From Iris pallida (lineage: Eukaryota; Streptophyta; Magnoliopsida; Asparagales; Iridaceae), in NCBI GenBank assembly GCA_029216955.1, contig JANAVB010010791.1, positions 11,174,438-11,238,437 of the forward strand: a DNA stretch of 64,000 nucleotides, given 5' to 3'. The stretch's first letter is position 1; the number at the start of each line of letters is the position of its first letter. The notes beneath the pieces are model-generated. The model searched no databases and was not told where the DNA came from. It saw only the letters and a program-made list of their open reading frames with translations. The translations under genes were made by a program, and so were the position numbers. Shown here in pieces: positions 62,142 to 64,000 of the stretch.

Positions 62142-63008
62142 GTTTTATTGTCTGAAACAACACTCACTCATGAGAGTGTTCGTTATCTGGCACTGGGACC
62201 GAAGAAGCAAATAAAGACTTGGCCAGGCTATGTCGTTAATGGCTTCAGGTTTAAGTCAACTCAGAATGCTATAAATGTCGAATTTATCAATGACGGCATC
62301 AATACCAAGGATTCCGGTGTTTGCATAAGAGGCACCGTCTATGACGACGAGCCGGACTTTGACTATTATGGAGTGCTTCGGGATATTGTAAATTTACAAT
62401 ATACTGGCCCATATGATATGCATATTGTGATGTTCAAATGTGAGTGGTTCGATACGACACCAAATATCGGTTGGAGAATCGATAAACAATTTGGATTCGT
62501 CGATATAAATCATCGCAGGAGGTATAGAGGGTCCGATACATTTGCAATAGCAAATCAGGCTGTTCAAGTCTACTATACAAGCTACCCAAGGCGTCGTAGA
62601 GATCGATTTGACTGGTGGGCAGTATGCAAGATTAAATCTAGAAATACATTCAACGTTGGAGACCCAGCATACCAAGAGGACCAGATCGAAAAGTCCCAAT
62701 ACTTGGGACAACACTCAGATACAATGGATGTTGAAGATATTGTTGAGGAAAATAGAGGGGAGGAAGAGGTTGATACACAAGACTTAGCTGTCAACCAGGG
62801 GAGAAAGAGGCATCTTGTCCTAAATTTTGAGGAAGAAGAAGAAGAAGAAGAAGAAGAAGAAGAAGAAGAAGAAGAAGAAGAAGAAGAATTTGATGGGGAT
62901 GAGGATACAGATGAAATCGACGATGAAGATAAGGATGAGGATGAGGATGAGGATGAGGAGGATGATGATGAAGACGAGGCCGAGGATGAGAACGAAGACG
63001 ATGATTAG
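62142..63008 (+). CDS. CACTA transposase last exon, DUF4216 and acidic tail
   Basis: It starts VLLSETTLTHESVRYLALGP. The DUF4216 region follows (GYVVNGFRFKS, YGVLRDIVNLQYTGPYDMHIVMFKCEWFDT, FGFVDINHRRRYRGSDTFAIANQAVQVYY). The last 70 residues are almost only E and D, coded first by a GAA/GAG microsatellite (62829-62888) and then by GATGAG repeats. TAG at 63006-63008 ends the frame. Confidence 0.85.
   Translation, partial: VLLSETTLTHESVRYLALGPKKQIKTWPGYVVNGFRFKSTQNAINVEFINDGINTKDSGVCIRGTVYDDEPDFDYYGVLRDIVNLQYTGPYDMHIVMFKCEWFDTTPNIGWRIDKQFGFVDINHRRRYRGSDTFAIANQAVQVYYTSYPRRRRDRFDWWAVCKIKSRNTFNVGDPAYQEDQIEKSQYLGQHSDTMDVEDIVEENRGEEEVDTQDLAVNQGRKRHLVLNFEEEEEEEEEEEEEEEEEEEEFDGDEDTDEIDDEDKDEDEDEDEEDDDEDEAEDENEDDD
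62829..62888 (+). repeat. (GAA)n microsatellite in coding sequence
   Basis: About 19 GAA triplets encode a run of glutamate in the transposase tail. Confidence 0.93.
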
Positions 63009-63120
63009 GTTAAATATTGTTGTATAGTAAAAATACTTCCAATTACGTGAATTAAGTTTGACCTCATAAAAGCAATTACGTGAATTCATGTTTTTTTCAT
63101 TCGATTATTTACTTATTGCA

Positions 63121-64000
63121 GATGGCACTCCTAGTCTTTTTCGTCTCGGCGGCACTCGTCTCCCTACTGGTGGTATGTATATTTTAGTTTAGTTTTTATA
63201 TCCATTTACACTTTTATATTGTTAATTATGTTTATGTGTTCTATTTACAGGTCATGATGGCTGGCCGTAGTCGTGGTGCTGGTCGTGGTGGTGGTGGTGG
63301 TGGTGCGGGTCGTGGTCGTGGTCGTACTGGTGCTGGTGGTCGTGGTCGCATTCAGAGTTCCCGGGATGTAACCCCATCGAGCGAGCCCGACCCGGAGAGT
63401 ACCCCGGGCACAGACGCATCCCGTCCTCGATCGACCACTTCATCGAGGCATCAGTCCGGATCTGCTAGCGGATCCGATCCGCTATCGGAACCACCACCAG
63501 CGGATCCACCAGGGGATGCCCCAGTTACTACACAGTGGGCCCCGGAGTACCCCCATACTCAGTTCCATCCGATTACTGGGGAGTACATACGCGGACCCAC
63601 GGATCCTCCGACGGCACCAGAGAGGCCGAGAGGCGAGTTCCGACGAGAGCTATGGCCCGCGGGGACCTCGTAAGTAAATTTAAGTTAATTTATTAAATTT
63701 CTTTCATTTATTCAAGTTAATAATCCAGTCGTTTCTTCTTTGTAGGTTTTTTCGTTTAATGTTGGCAGGGCCCTTGGAGAAATTATCAGGGCTAACTTCC
63801 ACGGTCCTTACCTCAACTTTACGTCGGTGCCCCCAACCGAGCAGTACGTCTGGCTCGACGAGTTGAGGGTATATATCTATATTTTTTTGTTTAAGTCTAT
63901 GTGATTCTTTAATCAACCATTTTGTAAATTACGTGATAATTGATTTTCTGTGTTAGAGAACGTACTGGTGGCCCCCCCATCGCGAGGAGGGGATCCGCAG
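63121..64000 (+). CDS. CACTA second gene (TNPA/Transposase_24-like), 5' part
   Basis: A possible short first exon is 63121-63171 (MALLVFFVSAALVSLLV, then GTATGT). The next exon, 63251-63669, encodes MMAGRSRGAGRGGGGGGAGRGRG, an RGG-type basic stretch, then a serine/proline-rich region and YPHTQFHPITGEYIRGP. Donor GTAAGT at 63670 and an acceptor at 63767-63768 keep the frame into ALGEIIRANFHGPYLNFTSVPPTEQYVWLDELR (to 63868). GT at 63869 and AG at 63956 lead to RTYWWPPHREEG at the window end. Position after TNP2 and content fit the second CACTA gene, which in En/Spm encodes the subterminal-binding protein. Exon joints are inferred. Confidence 0.65.

Larger units (their letters stand above)
56969..64000 (+). 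mobile_element. CACTA (En/Spm) DNA transposon, 5' end to beyond the window
   Basis: The left end begins CACTACTAAAA, the hallmark CACTA terminus. GCGACGGA-type subterminal repeats in both orientations follow within 340 bp. A TNP2-like transposase and the start of a second, glycine-rich gene follow. Internal tandem arrays (CT-rich, GC-rich 34-bp, TATCGG hexamer) fill the space before the transposase. The right end is outside the window. Confidence 0.9.

Overview
The window is nuclear DNA of a flowering plant, and I found no host gene in it. Nearly all of it is nested and broken transposable elements. The organism call rests on four plant-specific lineages: SIRE-type Ty1/copia, Tekay/Del-like and Tat-like Ty3/gypsy, and a CACTA (En/Spm) DNA transposon. 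Introns, TATA boxes and methylation-like C-to-T stop codons fit plant heterochromatin. I cannot name the species.

Layout. 1-2092 is an old gypsy-type LTR (here 'LTR-B'). A plus-strand Tekay/Del-like gypsy (2093-20935) starts inside it. That gypsy carries a complete SIRE element (SIRE-1, 3920-13481) in its 5' LTR and a probable solo LTR (16315-17539) between gag and protease. Its 3' end is deleted and joined through an 8-base microhomology to a second LTR-B copy (20936-23107). 24188-51848 is a minus-strand SIRE element (SIRE-2) with an exact GTATA target duplication. It is split by a complete Tat-lineage gypsy (25407-43539) with an exact ACACC target duplication. 51849-56800 holds minus-strand gypsy debris: LTR, a Tekay integrase end, then a Tat gag/protease piece joined head to tail. 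A CACTA transposon begins at 56969 and runs off the window. It carries a TNP2-like transposase (four exons, one in-frame stop) and the start of a second gene.

How the parts work together. Each retrotransposon once supplied Gag plus a polyprotein with protease, reverse transcriptase, RNase H and integrase; all copies are now damaged. Both SIREs carry an extra sense ORF between pol and the 3' LTR, preceded by a promoter-like block resembling their LTR promoter and by a conserved hairpin pair. The Tat element carries an extra gene on the opposite strand, with its own TATA box and two introns, related to the plant mobile domain family. It also carries ATGCGG-centred arrays with a 24-25 bp period in both LTRs and in the inferred intron of that gene.

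The signals I would follow first are the Tat element's periodic motif plus antisense gene, a conserved 69-71 bp intron in the Tekay integrase seen in two independent copies, and the SIRE internal promoter and hairpin block. All positions were read by eye. Boundaries supported by matching LTRs and target duplications are firm; other boundaries are approximate.
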